DNA of 64,000 nt, taken from Chitinophaga sp. S165 (GTDB lineage: Bacteria; Bacteroidota; Bacteroidia; Chitinophagales; Chitinophagaceae). Of the stretch, positions 10,601 through 17,835 are shown one piece after another; position 1 is the stretch's first letter, and the number at the start of each line of letters is the position of its first letter. The notes under the pieces are model-generated. The model saw nothing but the letters and a program-made list of their open reading frames with translations, had not been told where the DNA came from and did no database searches. The position numbers were made by a program, and so were the translations under genes. The stretch spans positions 1,098,390 through 1,162,389 of the forward strand of contig NZ_QGTG01000001.1 of the NCBI RefSeq assembly GCF_003182155.1. Direction: 5' to 3'.

Positions 10601-11932
10601 CGTATCTCCGTCAACAACAGCGATTGCATCAGGATACTTTTTACATGCTGTCTGGAACAATGCAATAAACCCCGGCTGTGAAATTACCGGCAGCGGTGCA
10701 TCAAAGGACAGCTCATCCGCCAGTAGATGAACATCTGTAAGGTTTTCCAGGCCGGTCGCTGCCAGGTCCAGCAATCTTTGCAATACCTGGTCTATTTGCT
10801 CAACGCCATTCCTATCAAATCGTGTAGTATCGTAATACCATCTTGTCGTAAGCCCATCTGTCCCTTCCAGGATATCCAGTTGCAAGGCTGCGCCGGGAAG
10901 TACTACCCGCCAATCGCTGTAATCGGCAATATGTTCCGGTATTCTCACGTATTGCACTACATAACGTAACTCATTGCCCGCAACTTCTTCTATGAATTCG
11001 TGCGTGAAATACTCCGCAAGCGATTGTCTCTCTTCCATTGACTGAGAGAGCCTGTCCACCAACGCTTTGAAACTATCTTCCAAAGCTACCGGCAAAGGGA
11101 TCACCTGGTCGATAAGGCCTGCGGTGTTGCCCAGTTCATCATAAACCCTGCCGTTCAGTAATACTCCGGGCGTTACAACATCCCTGCCTGTAAAGTGACC
11201 CAGCAAAACACTGAATATACCATAACAGCAATCGCGGACTGACATACCCGCCTTTTCAGCCGCAAGCAGTAATGATCTTCCTTTCTTTGTTGCAATGGTG
11301 CTTTCATAGGCAGGTCTATTCGCGGTAGCTCTTTCAAATATAAACGGCGCTGTCTCCGTAGCCTGCTGCTGTTTAAACCAGGCGCTTACCTCATCCGGCG
11401 CTTGTTTCAATGTTTCTGCCTGCCAGCTTGCATACTGAGAATAAGATATAAGGAGCACTTCCACCTGCTTACCTGAAAAAACCTGTTGTATTGCACTGCA
11501 TAACTTAACAACGCTGTGAAAGTCAACGAGGCCAAAAGGGATCTGTATATAAGCATCATAACAAGCCTTCCCCCGTGAAGCTACGAAGACCACATATTCA
11601 CTTAACTCTTCCTGACACCTGCGGCAATTGTCCCGGAACGCGTCTTCATTCCCCGGCTGATCATCCAGGACAATATATAGTTGCTGTCTATCTGATGTAT
11701 CTATTTTCTGTAGCGGATACACCACATCAGGCTGATAAATAAAACGTATAAAAAGTGCTTCCTGCTCCTGAAACATCGCTCGTAGCGCACGCTCCAGCTC
11801 CTGCAAATGGTTCACCTGTTCACAGCGGACCTTCCAGGAAAAACTAACAGGCAACTGAGGTATGTTCTTTTGAAAATATCCCTTCTGTTTTTCAGTAACA
11901 GGCAGGATTACATCACCGGATAAACTCGTCAT
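4616..11932 (-). CDS. NRPS bimodule C*-A(Asn-like)-T-C-A(Tyr/Phe-like)-T-C, 2438 aa
   Basis: Domains in order: condensation-like 1-410 with no HHxxxDG (about 128-138 reads IQIPFGLVDFH); A1 about 420-900; carrier T1 with GGQS, Ser about 947; C about 1005-1440 with HHIIADG near 1128 and VGFFLNT; A2 about 1460-1920; carrier T2 with GGNS, Ser about 1962; terminal C about 2015-2420 with HHLIADA near 2129 and VGLFMNV. The A1 pocket reads D-L-T-K-I-G-E-V-G-K (Asn-like, identical to the next protein). A2 reads D-A-S-T-I-A-A-I-C-K, an aromatic pocket close to known Tyr and Phe codes. No epimerization domain follows the aromatic residue. The gene begins at an ATG sharing one base with the stop of the hydroxylase gene (TAATG), implying translational coupling. 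Ending in a free C domain while the next protein starts with a dead one is unusual. Confidence 0.95.
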   Translation of the reverse strand: MTSLSGDVILPVTEKQKGYFQKNIPQLPVSFSWKVRCEQVNHLQELERALRAMFQEQEALFIRFIYQPDVVYPLQKIDTSDRQQLYIVLDDQPGNEDAFRDNCRRCQEELSEYVVFVASRGKACYDAYIQIPFGLVDFHSVVKLCSAIQQVFSGKQVEVLLISYSQYASWQAETLKQAPDEVSAWFKQQQATETAPFIFERATANRPAYESTIATKKGRSLLLAAEKAGMSVRDCCYGIFSVLLGHFTGRDVVTPGVLLNGRVYDELGNTAGLIDQVIPLPVALEDSFKALVDRLSQSMEERQSLAEYFTHEFIEEVAGNELRYVVQYVRIPEHIADYSDWRVVLPGAALQLDILEGTDGLTTRWYYDTTRFDRNGVEQIDQVLQRLLDLAATGLENLTDVHLLADELSFDAPLPVISQPGFIALFQTACKKYPDAIAVVDGDTKYTYQSLQLATDKLAAVLIGKKGVRPGDIVAVSAGRSARVIIAVIAIIKAGAAFLPIDRSQPASRIQSILEDAAPVLILTDDNEDGPGCPIGSLLDEVESQVNYPEENSEALSYVIYTSGTTGKPKGCMLTGGNLSHYLHWCIKTYTKDTACGNFPWFTPLSFDLTITSIFLPLVTGKKVVVFGEAEQTDVILRQCFSGKEGIDCIKLTPSHISLLKHQELTHSPVQVVITGGEQLLASQATVLLGLNRDILLYNEYGPTEATVGCIVKRIRPADELITIGRPIDGMEAFILNNAGRVVMPGLAGELFLAGNGIAKGYLNNEALTSEKFIVAGTGINRRLYRTGDLVRQLPDGELVFLGRTDQQLKIRGYRIETDEIIHQVNNIAGIKTAHVLAEQHGDDLELVLFFNGDADVKSIRASLEEHLPVYMVPQYYYRLKEIPLTVNGKVDTQRLLSHSLTIKDDTKIYEAPVNETEEIIAAIWKELLQVEQVGRQDHFFASGGQSIKASALVARLNKHFEAAFTLKDIFDCPLLFQQAIRAVRGVKIRLTEPVALPLQESYELSGQQLRIWTEHHGVRFSTAYNMPVAYKVEGDFSRQRFAAAFEKLIGRFESLRTTFICNEDGIPRQVIHNDHTFIYEYEESAVDANAVCRQHAELHIPLDTLPLYRVALYKLDEQEWLLLINLHHIIADGLSEEILFEQLLMEYHQQSAGSAPGLQYKEYAAWQNRQLQHTGSRDYWLEKFKSTLPATALTVSVNGVRQQNNIAGSYTVTLGRELSEKILSFSTERKTTVFPLLLSIVDVLLYRYGGNKDRVLAIPVDTRLHEAFMRQVGFFLNTLLLRNELDTTASFHTLTDRWNHQLAEGLQHQQYPYEALAKELTTLHGISGDSLFQVLVNFQERQQGNIIETGSIKLEKLQYEYNTGAKAELAFNFSLHKKELELTVDYNKSSYPESFIRQLVRHCLFLAGQLMRTPETPVGIIPMLSVEEITEWMNCGKGPVTDIIPEETVIARFREVATLYADSTAIVHEGKAVSYGTLLHQVSTMRMHGIIPGQIVPVLASRNELTITAMLAVMNSGGVYLPVDANWPVERVMSVIRECGARLVLNTSGQPYKLESIEVEIPAFGVAEASAAMTGSSAAYMIFTSGSTGKPKGLSISHTGLLNTITAQIAGFGVEKNDHCLWFSSPAFDASLSEVLLALLSGATIYTASPELIGNQYIFLNWMMKNGITVATIPPAYLSALSTALPDTLRVLIAAGEALPERTGLALAGKHMLFNAYGPSENAICTTFTRIYPTDNLMPIGMPMANVKVKVLDADHQPVPAGVTGELHVSGPGLTNGYYNNEAETGLRFYTQGEEIWYRTGDFVRWLDDGRLAFAGRKDEQVKINGNRVELEEIRHCLTAHQLVKDAVVVYKTFDGRNQPALVAYVVPEDGPCNTDILMSYARTALPAYMVPSFFVIIPDIPLTSNGKKDITGLPSPFSDEEVQISQPLSESEEIVSRLYTGLLGMQADRNTHFFAAGGNSLRAIQVISTIYRLTQKGVTLGELYRYPQVKELSALLDQKEREPVAKVEQIENDWHPATPMQQRIWADMEISGGSKYLMKGSFELNGLLDETRFRNALNRVLEVQEMLRCRFRVLGDGLQYKVFAVAENQVQYGDGSAISMDPEKDPLCRFFIQKQEEQRHLFTFVLHHLIADAWSIKVLITSILEYYGKPGLYKTIAPYREYARNMSQLVPVKVDRPAMVQHCLLKDRDAAKNTDQGPGYFRQVFHKYSNDTITELSAVYKVSPFALITGLQALAFMDDVSQPVLTVFAPLHGRFDPAWNNTVGLFMNVVPVTIYKQLYTHISDLIEHVQTQCTAFLDQPERYIAHWVPTEKEETAGRGVLEIHIDDFAEHYRQELITPADITVRPQHTAMSRKFSMEIHFTSDSQGLSAECLYDQGSYSGNFVQRGIAKFEQILAALNNEPSQTVMALEYKLHNTEKDMMQAAQMASIRSFLKKN

Positions 11933-12933
11933 TATAGTCTGATAGGTTTCATCATGATTACATTGATCTCTCTTTCTCCGCGGAAGGAATTACGCCCGTG
12001 CGCAACCAGCATATTATCCATCAGCAGGAGATCTTTCTTCTTCCAGGGGAAATAGATACATTCTTCCTCGTAAGCAGCATGGATCAATTCCAGGTATTCG
12101 GCTTCAATAGATGAGCCATCTCCATAGTAAGTATTAAAAGGGAGCTCGTCACTGCTGGAAAACGCCGCCCTTATTTCGGGTGCAAGGGCCAGGAAATTGA
12201 AGAAATATCCATGGTTGAACCAAATATCTTCTCCTGTTACCGGATGTGTTCTTACGGCAGGCCTTTGCCATCTGATCTCCAGCCGGTCATTGCCTGTCCA
12301 GGCGAACTCCTGTCCATGTGTTTTACAATGCTCTTCTACCACTGCAGGATCTTTCGTCTGGAACACCTCCTGCCATGATAATCCCACCCCTTGTTGCAAC
12401 AGCCTCCGATAAAGGATACCTTTTTCACGAAAGCTGTTAACCAGCTTCTCTGGCAGACGCTTCAACACTTTACGCACGTCCGCTATAGGTGTTTCTCCAC
12501 GTTCCAATGGCTCTTTCGCACAGTAGAAAGCGATCTTCTGGGGCCAGGTGTGAGAGTAAGACAGCTCATTATGCATATTAATAACCTGATCTGCCGGATG
12601 CTCCGTAGAAGTATATACATTTTCCCTCACCTCCGTCCGTGGAGAGGACCGGTCCTTATAAGAAAGGAACTCTTCGTTAAAGGCGCCCATTACATCCTGG
12701 AAGGCATTTCTGTCAGGTACATCAAAGCCTCTGAATAAGATAGCCCCATAAACTTTCAGCTCAAGCTCCACCTCTTCCTGGTGGCCAGACAACCATGACT
12801 GCAATGATATTCCGTCTATAGCGGGTTTATAGATCACGGGAAAACCAGGCGTTCTTTCAATAATATCTCCTGCAAGATCAATAGTCCTCGGTTTCACATC
12901 TTTTAATGAAAATTGCTGTCTTTGAAACTGCAT
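11932..12933 (-). CDS. TauD/TfdA-family Fe(II)/2-oxoglutarate hydroxylase, SyrP/AsnO-like, 333 aa
   Basis: A non-haem iron dioxygenase of the type that beta-hydroxylates amino acids for NRPS assembly lines. The metal triad is visible: H121-x-E123 in MHNELSY and the distal H312 in LVAHGRNSF, with an arginine at 318 suited to bind 2-oxoglutarate. The HxE form and the following block with TWP..IAFYC are typical of NRPS-linked members (SyrP, AsnO types). It sits between the PKS/NRPS bridge gene (6-base gap) and the NRPS whose first module is Asn-like (one-base overlap), so a carrier-bound or free Asn/Asp is the likely substrate, giving 3-hydroxy-Asn/Asp. That substrate is inferred from context; hydroxylation of the aromatic residue or a structural acyl carbon is possible. 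Confidence 0.88.
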   Translation of the reverse strand: MQFQRQQFSLKDVKPRTIDLAGDIIERTPGFPVIYKPAIDGISLQSWLSGHQEEVELELKVYGAILFRGFDVPDRNAFQDVMGAFNEEFLSYKDRSSPRTEVRENVYTSTEHPADQVINMHNELSYSHTWPQKIAFYCAKEPLERGETPIADVRKVLKRLPEKLVNSFREKGILYRRLLQQGVGLSWQEVFQTKDPAVVEEHCKTHGQEFAWTGNDRLEIRWQRPAVRTHPVTGEDIWFNHGYFFNFLALAPEIRAAFSSSDELPFNTYYGDGSSIEAEYLELIHAAYEEECIYFPWKKKDLLLMDNMLVAHGRNSFRGEREINVIMMKPIRL

Positions 12934-12939
12934 AGAGCA

Positions 12940-15900
12940 TTATTTTGTAGTGGTTAATTTTATGAGGTTCTCATTCCGGCGGGAGTGTAAGGTTTGCCTG
13001 GCTTTTGCTGACCGGTTTTCTTTCAGTTTGGCTATTAGCTTTGCAAGTGATTCATCCCGACCTGTAAATACCAGTTCCAGCAGCTGCTGCCAGTCTTCTG
13101 TCATCTCATTTACCAGTGCAGCAGGATATCGTGCCGCGTCGTAATGTATCCGCAGATCGATATCATCATGTCCTTCATCAAAACGGAATTCCATCGGATA
13201 TTTTCTTGGGTCTATAGACATCCTCTTAAAACTGCTTATTGTCAGATCATCAAAATGCCTTGCGCTATGATGCCGTTTCAACCGGAAGTTCTGCAGCGAT
13301 ATTTCTATTTCAAAGAACGGATGGAGCGCTCCCTCCTGCCGTTCCCAGCATTCATTCTTTAATGTTTCGAAGGAGTAGTCCTGCTTTTCAAACATCTCCA
13401 TCAGATGTAACTTCAGCCGTTCCAGGAAATGAGTAAATGTTTCATCCCGGTCCAGCTGAATACGCAACACCAGTATATTCAGAAAATGTCCTATCAGCTT
13501 ATTCCATTTTGCTTTGCTTCTTCCCGTAACAGGCGTTCCTGTAGTAATGTCTGTAGCGCCTGTATAACTGTGTAACAACAACTGCGTAACGGCTATTATG
13601 ACAGCGAATACACTAAGGTTAAGATCAGTCGCCAGCTGTTTGATGCCGGCATAGAGGGGGCCATTTATCAGCAATGCGGCTTCTCCATTTCCCGGAGCCC
13701 CATTATCCGTTACTCCCGGAATATGCAACGGTGTAATTGCTTTCACTTGTTGATGCCAGAATGAACGCAGCATTTCATTCTGTGTGTTATCCTGTTCCTC
13801 CTGTACGTAATGACGGTATTGTAATGAGGATGCACCCGCCAGCTGTTGTCCGTTCACCAATGCATTATATAGGTCTATCAGGTCATTAAAGAGTATTTCC
13901 AACGACCATCCATCGCAAACAATATGATGCACTGTCACGGCGACAAGGTGGGTCCCGTTGTTTCTTTTACATACCGATACCCGCCATAGCCATTCATCAC
14001 CCGGACTAAAGGCTTCCTGGTTCTTTGCCATTAAGCGTTGCTCCGCAGCAGCAGCATCGTCCGGAAGATCAAGATGCTCAATTGTGAACCTGCGACCAGG
14101 TAATGGCTTCTGCCAGGGGATCCCTTCTTTTTCGTAGAACACCGTCTGCAATATCTCGTGCCGCTGTGCAAGCAGGTTGCAAGCTTCTTCGAATTTGTCG
14201 GGAAGGAAAGGGCCTTCTATAAGCAGTGTTTCAGACAGGTTGAACAATGCAGCCCCGGGCTGTAACCGCCATGCCCACCAGATGTTCTGTTGTGCAGCGG
14301 AGAGTTTGATTTCGGGCACTAAGATCTCCTCTTCCGCACTGATCAGCCCTTCCTGTAACAGCTCCACACAACTATCCATTACTGACTGTTTCAGGTAACT
14401 GATATCAGCAGCTGTATGCGCCGTTGATACATAACAATTCCGGCCTTCCCATATGTAGACACCTTTTGCCAGCAGTTTATAAAAAATCAGTTCGTAGTTA
14501 CCTTTCAGCACAAAGCGGAACAATGATCCGAAGTGCACCATGCTAACAGGAATACGCTGACCTTTGAAGAATGTATTCAGTTCGTCGCACATGCCGGCAG
14601 TTGTTCGTTCCAGTTCCTGGTAGATGTCCGGGTTCGCTTCCAGGTGGTCCAATACATGGATCCCTGCTTCCATCGCCAGCGGATGATGGCAGAAAGTACC
14701 AGCTACAAACGTATTGGTAGCAGTAGGATACGAATTGTCGCCATAAGACCAGCATCCGCCATCCACGGCATCCATGAAGCGTTTGCTACCTGCTACTACA
14801 CCTATCGGAACACCACCGCCAATGATCTTACCATATACTGAAAGATCCGGTCTTACTTTTGTAAATGCACGGATCCCGTTGATCGCGAACCTGAACCCCG
14901 ATATCACCTCGTCAAATATCAATGCAATATTGTGCTGTGCTGTAATGCCTGATAAGCTTTCGAGGAATTGTCCGGGGAAGAAGTCCGGTCTGCGGCTCTG
15001 CACCGGTTCCACCAGTACAGCGGCGATCTCTCCTGTCATACCTGCAATCACTTCCAGGTCTTCCTCATTCCCATAACGCAACACGAGTACGTCCTGTCCT
15101 ACAGATGTATTCACGCCAGGCGCCAGCGGTTCTCCGTATACACTCTTTCCCTGGCGTGCCAGGATGCCATCGAAAGTGCCATGATAAGAGCCTGAGAAGA
15201 TCACGATCTTATTCTTCTGGGTTACCGCTCTTGCCAGCCTGATAGCCACCATAACAGCTTCCGTGCCTGTATTGTAAAAAGCCGCACGATCATTACCTGT
15301 AATATTACAGATGCGCATAGCCAGCTTTCCTGCCTGCGGACTTAAAGCTCCCAGGAATAGTTTATTCTCCAGTACTTCCTGTAAACCTTTATTGATGAAT
15401 GCCGGATTATAACCAAACAGATGTACCCCAAAGCCCATTGTAAAATCCAGGTACCGGTTATCGTCCATATCCCAGATGTAAGCGCCTTCCGCTTTTGCCG
15501 CTACCGGCTGGTACACCATTTCTTTCCAGCGCGGTTTAAACCCTGCAATGTTGCGGTTGTTGGCAAGGTATTGACGATAGTCCTGCGTCAGTTGTTTGGA
15601 GCTATTGCTGTTTTTTACAACATCATTCACCAAAGCCTGCAATGCATCATCATTACCTGTTGACTGATCCTGTAGTACTTCCGGCGCTTTATAAGGCACA
15701 TAGGCAGCTTCTTCTGTCTTCTTTACCGGTATTGCACCGGGGGCAGCTGTCAACAGATACTCTTTTAACTTCCCCGGTGTATTCAGTTTGTCATAGAATA
15801 ACGACACCTCAATATTCACCTTTTTATCTTCAAGGATCCGTTCACGCAGGTGCATGATCATAATTGAATCCATGCCCATGCCAAAGAAATCATCCTCATC

Positions 15901-17829
15901 ACTGAATGTACCGGCTTTCATTTCTGTGATCTCAGCAACGATCCTGTCGGTATATAATGCTATTGAAAGATCTTCAGTTGTACTGGCCGTTGCAGGTACT
16001 GTACCGGTTGTTATAATTTCACCCGAAGGGTTTACATATGAACGGTACCGGCCGTCGTCCACCCAGAACTCTTCATGATCAAACTGGTATACAGGAATGG
16101 GAACAGCTACGCCATTGAGCGAATAGACATGTGCCTGGCCGGCTGATAAAAACTGTTGTGCGTCTTCCTGTAACAACAGACAGTGGCTGTCATTCATTCC
16201 CGGAGACACAAGTAACCTTTCGTTATCCCCTTTTACCACCAGTTCCAACAAACGGCATGCAGCCACTTTATTCTCAGCGATCAGTGCTACGCGTTCTTCG
16301 AAATGGTCCCGGCAATGCAAAGCGGTATATGCTACATCTGGAAAAGCAACATCTGTATTCCCGAGGTATGTTATATAAGCTGCCGCCAGTTTCTGCAATG
16401 CTCCTGCCGACCGGGCAGAAAGTAATAAAACGCTGCATTCATCAGGATGCTGATTACTGTATTGATGTACTGCCGACTGCAATATCATATGCACATTCGT
16501 GCCACTGAACCCAAAGGAACTTACCGATGCAAAACTGTTTGCAAGAGTGGGCAGACTGGTTGTAGACGTCACAACCTTCACCTGTTCATTCCAGCTGATA
16601 GCAGGATTGGGATTGTGATAATGCAGGCTTGCCGGCACTTTCCCGTGATACAGGCACAGGGAAGTTTTGATCAGCGCGGCAATGCCGGCGGCAGATTCCA
16701 GGTGCCCGATATTCGTCTTCACGCTCCCTATATAAAGTGGGTGTTTTCTTTCATTACCGTTTATGTATGCCTGTTGCAGCGCCTCTGCTTCTATAGGGTC
16801 ACCCAGTTTGGTGCCTGTTCCATGTGCTTCTACATACAACACCTCATCGGGATGTACATTCGCACTTTTAAGGGCCGCTTTCAGCAGCCTTTCCTGTGCC
16901 AGACCATTGGGGGCAGTCATACCGTTACTCGCGCCATCCTGGTTAATAGCGGCCCCTTTTATTACTGCTATAATATGATCACCATCCCGGATGGCATCAT
17001 CATACCTTTTCAGTACCACTATTCCGCATCCCTCACCACGGCCATAACCGTCTGCGGCGGCATCAAAAGCCTTACACCTGCCATCAGCAGCCAGCGCCCT
17101 CGTTCTTGACAATGAAATATATCCAAGCGGCGTCAGGAAAAGGTTGATCCCTCCCGCAATAGCGATACCTGTCTTTCCGGAACGGAGTTCCCTGACAGCA
17201 AGGTCCACGGCCACAAGCGATGAAGAGCAGGCAGTATCAACCATCATGTTGGCTCCTGTCAGTCCCAACTGATAAGCGATCCTTCCACTTGTAGTAGAAG
17301 TGGCATTACCTGTTACAAAAAAATGTGTGATGCCCTCCGGATTTTCTCCCGTCACCAGATGTTTGTAATGATCGTCGGATGCACTCAGGAACACGGCCGT
17401 ATCGGTCCCTTTAAGGCCACCGGGCCTTATATTGGCGGCTTCCAGCGCCTGCCAGGTTGTTTCAAGCAAGATCCTCTGCTGGGGTGACATTTGTTTTGCT
17501 TCTGCAGGATTGATCCTGAAGAAGGCAGCATCAAAGCCCTTTACATCATCTAAAAAAGCACCTGTGGTACAATAGGACTTACCCCGTGCATCAGGGTCCT
17601 TATCAAAAAAGCGCCCGGCATTCCAGCGGTCTTCCGGCACTTCCGCCACCGCATCTTTTGCATTACATAGATTGTCCCAGAATGCCGCCACATTTTCCGC
17701 GCCGGGAAAGCGGCAGGACATGCCAACAATGGCAACGGGCATGTCCTCCTTCCTTTCCAGTGTGTCTATACGTTCCTCTGCAATTTTCAGCCTCTCGTAC
17801 AACTTCTTTACCAGCTCTATATTTTCCAT
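12940..17829 (-). CDS. PKS/NRPS bridge protein KS-ACP-aminotransferase-C, 1629 aa, no AT
   Basis: Residues 1-26 form a short coiled-coil docking helix. The ketosynthase spans about 30-455 with C201 (DTACSSS), H336 (EAHGTGT) and H374 (NIGHLE). No acyltransferase follows; the linker with HCRDHFEERVA and the post-AT type motif PVYQFDHEEFW (about 579-589) are kept, so malonyl must come in trans. The acyl carrier has GMDSI with Ser about 655. Residues 750-1160 are a class III PLP aminotransferase (glutamate-semialdehyde type) with FDEVISGFR and the Schiff-base lysine K1001 in YGKIIGGG. Residues 1175-1600 are a condensation domain with HHIVCDGWS. The order matches mycosubtilin MycA after its loading part: a beta-keto thioester is transaminated to a beta-amino acyl and passed to Asn. 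It starts 6 bases after the upstream PKS stop. Confidence 0.95.
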   Translation of the reverse strand: MENIELVKKLYERLKIAEERIDTLERKEDMPVAIVGMSCRFPGAENVAAFWDNLCNAKDAVAEVPEDRWNAGRFFDKDPDARGKSYCTTGAFLDDVKGFDAAFFRINPAEAKQMSPQQRILLETTWQALEAANIRPGGLKGTDTAVFLSASDDHYKHLVTGENPEGITHFFVTGNATSTTSGRIAYQLGLTGANMMVDTACSSSLVAVDLAVRELRSGKTGIAIAGGINLFLTPLGYISLSRTRALAADGRCKAFDAAADGYGRGEGCGIVVLKRYDDAIRDGDHIIAVIKGAAINQDGASNGMTAPNGLAQERLLKAALKSANVHPDEVLYVEAHGTGTKLGDPIEAEALQQAYINGNERKHPLYIGSVKTNIGHLESAAGIAALIKTSLCLYHGKVPASLHYHNPNPAISWNEQVKVVTSTTSLPTLANSFASVSSFGFSGTNVHMILQSAVHQYSNQHPDECSVLLLSARSAGALQKLAAAYITYLGNTDVAFPDVAYTALHCRDHFEERVALIAENKVAACRLLELVVKGDNERLLVSPGMNDSHCLLLQEDAQQFLSAGQAHVYSLNGVAVPIPVYQFDHEEFWVDDGRYRSYVNPSGEIITTGTVPATASTTEDLSIALYTDRIVAEITEMKAGTFSDEDDFFGMGMDSIMIMHLRERILEDKKVNIEVSLFYDKLNTPGKLKEYLLTAAPGAIPVKKTEEAAYVPYKAPEVLQDQSTGNDDALQALVNDVVKNSNSSKQLTQDYRQYLANNRNIAGFKPRWKEMVYQPVAAKAEGAYIWDMDDNRYLDFTMGFGVHLFGYNPAFINKGLQEVLENKLFLGALSPQAGKLAMRICNITGNDRAAFYNTGTEAVMVAIRLARAVTQKNKIVIFSGSYHGTFDGILARQGKSVYGEPLAPGVNTSVGQDVLVLRYGNEEDLEVIAGMTGEIAAVLVEPVQSRRPDFFPGQFLESLSGITAQHNIALIFDEVISGFRFAINGIRAFTKVRPDLSVYGKIIGGGVPIGVVAGSKRFMDAVDGGCWSYGDNSYPTATNTFVAGTFCHHPLAMEAGIHVLDHLEANPDIYQELERTTAGMCDELNTFFKGQRIPVSMVHFGSLFRFVLKGNYELIFYKLLAKGVYIWEGRNCYVSTAHTAADISYLKQSVMDSCVELLQEGLISAEEEILVPEIKLSAAQQNIWWAWRLQPGAALFNLSETLLIEGPFLPDKFEEACNLLAQRHEILQTVFYEKEGIPWQKPLPGRRFTIEHLDLPDDAAAAEQRLMAKNQEAFSPGDEWLWRVSVCKRNNGTHLVAVTVHHIVCDGWSLEILFNDLIDLYNALVNGQQLAGASSLQYRHYVQEEQDNTQNEMLRSFWHQQVKAITPLHIPGVTDNGAPGNGEAALLINGPLYAGIKQLATDLNLSVFAVIIAVTQLLLHSYTGATDITTGTPVTGRSKAKWNKLIGHFLNILVLRIQLDRDETFTHFLERLKLHLMEMFEKQDYSFETLKNECWERQEGALHPFFEIEISLQNFRLKRHHSARHFDDLTISSFKRMSIDPRKYPMEFRFDEGHDDIDLRIHYDAARYPAALVNEMTEDWQQLLELVFTGRDESLAKLIAKLKENRSAKARQTLHSRRNENLIKLTTTK

Positions 17830-17835
17830 AGACGA

